From the NCBI GenBank assembly GCA_024349245.1, contig JALDNG010000020.1, positions 7,056,501 through 7,120,500 on the forward strand: a DNA stretch of 64,000 nt, in the 5' to 3' direction. The position numbers and the translations under genes were made by a program. This document shows, one piece after another, positions 60,442-64,000 of the stretch (the stretch's first letter is position 1; every line of letters begins with the position of its first letter). The notes under the pieces are model-generated. The model was given only the letters and a program-made list of their open reading frames with translations, ran no database searches and was not told the DNA's origin. The stretch is from Neodontobutis hainanensis (Eukaryota > Chordata > Actinopteri > Gobiiformes > Odontobutidae).

Positions 60442-63400
60442 CTAAACAATAAAAAAGAGTAAAAATATTAATTGTTTAGCAGCATTTATCTTTTTTAAAC
60501 CTCATTCTCATCTTCATTGTCTCAAGAGCACATTGCTGATTGAAATACAGTTCATAAGGGGTGGCAATAATGATACAGTTAATTTATTGAGATTTGGGTC
60601 ACCAAGAGGCTCAAGAAGAGGAAAACATATGGATAACCTATTTCATTTGGGTCATCTCTCAGTAGAGCAGGCCGCCGTGTTCACGTCAGTCCTACTTCAG
60701 AGAACCTCTTTCCTAAAAGCCTTGAACTGTAAACACACCAGACTTATTTAAAGTTCAAGAAAGAGCTGGGCAAGTGTAATGGCTCGCCTCTGTAGTGTGA
60801 CCTCAATTACAGTGAACATCTGTGAAAGCAGACGGCTAATTCTGAAGCTACAACATTTAAACCTTTCAATTATAACAATCTAACATAGGCCTAATTGTGG
60901 TTTTGGTTCTTAGGTTCCTGTTCTAGAGGTGAAATGTCTACTTACTGTGCTTTATTTCAGTATAATTAGCTATAACTATAACTATCCTTGTTTTATTTTG
61001 TATTTTGTTTTTGTGACAGGACTGCAAACAGTATGTATGAATGGATTAATGCTGGTCCATGATTGTCCAAGACCAATTTCTCAAATTGGAGACAATAAAG
61101 GCTTATCTTATCTTATTCAAATTTACCACACACGTATGTTGTAAAAGACCAATGAGTAAATGACTTGTCTAATGTCCATCTAATAAATATCTATGTCTAA
61201 TTTTATTAATTTTATTTTGAGCCCAGTGACAAAAGACTGGACTTTGTTTTAAGCATGTACTTTATGCATTCAAGAAAATGCCCATTACAGGCACTGTATA
61301 AAAGTTAGTGACACTGCACACTTTATACAAACTAATGCAAAATCAGAAAACCAGAAAACAAATGTGTTTTCACAGACCAACAGAGGGACTCATTGTTATT
61401 TTAATTTTTAAACATCTAAGTTCACGTTTTACAATTGGACTTCACAAAAACAATAGAGCCTTTGTATGTATGCTTCTTTAAGGCTAAGGCTTGTTTGGTG
61501 GCTCAGACAGCTCTCGCTCAGCTCAGAGGGTTGTGGGAAGTATTCACAGATCCAACGGGACTCATACCACGGTCATCACTTTGTTTGTTCCTCACCTCAT
61601 TTACTCTCTGTCCTCCCAGAATACACCAGCAGTTGAGCTTGTGGCTCAAAAGAAAATTAGTGGTGAGCTCTCTGTTGTTGCTAAAGAGGAAGGGAAAATG
61701 AAAACACAAAGTCATGAATGCAGACCATAACAGAGAGAAAACATAAACAAAGCCCATAATCACTCCCCTGCCTTTTTTTCAAAGTTGTTTGGGCTGCCTG
61801 TCCTCTTTTGTTTGCCATCTGTAATTCTGCCATGTCTCCTACAGTGTTCAAAAATAACAAAGCAACAATTGGGGGATAATTTTTTTATGTAGCTCTGAGT
61901 TTCATTCACTGACAAGTCTGCTGACTAGACAGCTGCCTTCTGTCTTCAGGATTTTATCTTGTCTGATTATGCAAACAGTCAAAAGACCAGGACCAAAAAC
62001 ATGAAATCAGAACAGTTTATGCATTTAGCAAGAACAACATACCTTTTACAAAAGACTCTTTCTTGTATTACACCTAGTAAATCATAGCAGCTAAAAAAAG
62101 AAACATCAATTTATTTGGCGATAGCAATAAATAATGGACAATAAAGATGGAAATAATGTTAGATACTTTTCACTACATTTGTTGTATTGTCAAAAATGAC
62201 CAAAAAACATAAGTGATTCTATTCAAAAAATTATTGGAAATGTAATAAACTTTTTTTAGAGCAGGCACTAGTCACATTTTAACATTACAATGTCCTGAAT
62301 ATCACCAATATTTTAAGTCATAATGAAACACCATTTTCTACTCTGCTTTGGCTGTTGACTTTTACAGTAAATGGACTCTTCTTCCCTCCCAAACGAGATC
62401 AGATCAGGGAAGTCATACAAAGTGTATCTATATCACAGATCTCAAAAGCACAAAGCATAGTCTATTGAATTAAATTTATAGTCCTAACTTTAGTTTAACT
62501 TTAGTCTCTTTCATGTTGACTGTCTAGCTTCTATCATGAAAGAACACTGGTCTCTTATGTGTATCAGAAAAAGTGGGACTGCACTCAAAGTTCACCACTG
62601 CCAGACGCCATTTGAGGACCCAGCTTCACTCTCAAGCAATCATAATTTTTATAAAATAAAGAATAAATGGGTAGAAACCTCCACAAAAGTAAAAATACTC
62701 TTCCCATTATACTAATGCACAGGCCTGTCCACTCTGAAAGCCTGATAACACTCGCCAGTGCCACAACGCTCTATATCTAAGTGCCCTTCTAAAGGTTCTT
62801 GTAGAAAAGAAAACACATCTACGTACTTACACACGGTACATACATTTCAGAGTGTGGGCAAGATTATGGTCATGTTCATTTAACAGTCTTATGCAGTCAA
62901 GTTTGCAGTAGTATGCACAACATAGGGTTGTCAACAGGGTATGTGAGAGACCTCTTGGTAAGGTATATCACACATACAATGTAGTATATGTAAAGCCAGT
63001 AGTAAGGCTGATGGCTCTTCAGAATGTCACTGCACACACATAAACTTTGGATCCATTGGTAAGACCGATGTAGTTAACACATGATAACACAGTATGTCAA
63101 GATGAAGTAAATGTCTTCTCTCTAAGTACCAGAGGAGACCTTTTCCATCTGTAGCTGTGCAACTAGTACTGTACACTGCCAGCAAATGATATAGTAACCT
63201 GAAGCACTTTGTTTTGCAATAGATACAAAGGTTCATTTTGGATTCATTCTACTCTAAGAAGTTGAGTTTTGCTGATGATGACATTAACAACAATCCTGGA
63301 GGTGCTGCTTAAATGGTAAATGATGACATGTCCCATTGGACACTGGAACAGCACCCTATGGTGATTTTACTGAGACATGGGGCCACTGTGTGAATCACAG

Positions 63401-64000
63401 CTGACACCCTACATTCAAATGAACCTCATTTTGATGCATTATTTAAAATACAGAGATCTGCTGAGCCACAACACCTGCCATTAATTCATTCTTACTGGAT
63501 CAGTTCCACAAAAGTCACCTGGTGGCATTACCATACTCACATCTTGGGGCCAAGATATAGTTACCCTAATCAAGCTCAATGACTGCTGAAATAAGAAACT
63601 TTTTTTTTTGTAATCAGTAATAAAAAATAAATAAAAATAAACTCAACAAGGATCAGTGAAGACCACAGAATCCCACAGGAGAAGAAACACAACTGTGTTC
63701 TCCTATATGCTTCACTGGTGCACAGTACAGGAGGAAACCACAGCACATTTGAGCACTTTGACCACATGTCGAATATTTAATAACAATATGTGAGCAACTT
63801 ATATCACAGATCTGATTTTGTGGTTCTTCTTAGATTTGTTGTGTTGGTTAGGTTAGTTGGAGTGGTAAATAGGAACACAAAACCCAGGACATCAACAAGG
63901 TAAAGACTTTTACAGTTATTGACAGTTTTCTACTAAGCAGTGCAATTTAGCTAATTTGCAATTGTGTAGCTAGTGGCCTATTCAGCAGAACACGTACGAA
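60442..64000. other. upstream flank or 5' UTR intron of cntn5
   Basis: Exon 1 begins at a splice acceptor, so transcription starts further upstream, here or beyond the window. I see no CpG-rich promoter, TATA arrangement or second exon I can defend. 60980-61125 ends AGACAATAAAGGCTTATC plus CTTAT repeats, resembling the 3' end of a fish LINE, but only weakly. Confidence 0.6.
60980..61125 (+). repeat. possible LINE 3'-end fragment
   Basis: It reads CCAATTTCTCAAATTGGAGA then CAATAAAGGCTTATC and short CTTAT repeats. Fish LINE copies often end in a similar hairpin-like motif, a CAATAAAG and a short tandem tail. No coding remnant is attached. Confidence 0.35.

Noticed and set aside
1..64000. CRISPR arrays, operons, phage or bacterial features
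   Set aside because: None present. The sequence is a vertebrate intron-rich locus with no spaced direct-repeat array.

Overview
The window is vertebrate nuclear DNA, almost certainly from a ray-finned (teleost) fish. It is AT-rich and intron-rich, with GT-AG splice sites, long CA/GT microsatellites, and tRNA-derived SINEs, Tc1-like, hAT-like and RTE-type elements of the sort common in teleosts. One host gene dominates. It lies on the minus strand and encodes contactin-5 (cntn5, NB-2), a GPI-anchored neuronal cell-adhesion molecule of the immunoglobulin superfamily. I reconstructed 23 coding exons between 60381 (ATG) and 14184 (stop). Every junction keeps phase, and the product is 1091 residues, close to the roughly 1100 of mammalian contactin-5. 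Domain order is signal peptide, serine-rich linker, six Ig domains, a GPPGPPG hinge, four fibronectin type III domains and a C-terminal GPI-attachment signal. The identification rests on close matches to remembered mammalian CNTN5 along the whole length, including the N-terminal linker.

Layout, from high to low coordinates, which is the direction of transcription. 64000-60442 is upstream flank or a 5' intron, with no promoter that I can defend. 60441-60327 is the first coding exon. 55833-26655 holds exons 2-14 (linker and Ig1-Ig6). 24871-14662 holds exons 15-22 (FNIII 1-4). 14287-14184 is the last coding exon, followed by a 3' UTR that probably ends near 13405 after an AATAAA. 13404-1 is intergenic, with no gene that I can support.

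The introns carry several mobile elements. A 5'-truncated, internally deleted RTE/Rex3-like LINE (44638-46244) is flanked by a 10-bp duplication. A hAT-type MITE (50536-50984) is flanked by a 9-bp duplicated sequence. A tRNA-derived SINE is nested in one arm of a Tc1-like inverted-repeat remnant (20385-20982). A second SINE lies at 46856-47235, a SINE fragment at 36278-36356, and a possible further DNA transposon at 59552-60242.

I do not see an obviously new biological system. The most interesting points are a tandem splice donor facing a NAGNAG acceptor at the exon 13/14 junction inside Ig6 (four in-frame variants possible), the in-frame loss of the reverse-transcriptase core in the LINE, the nested SINE/foldback structure, and several intronic stretches that look like conserved regulatory elements but cannot be tested here.
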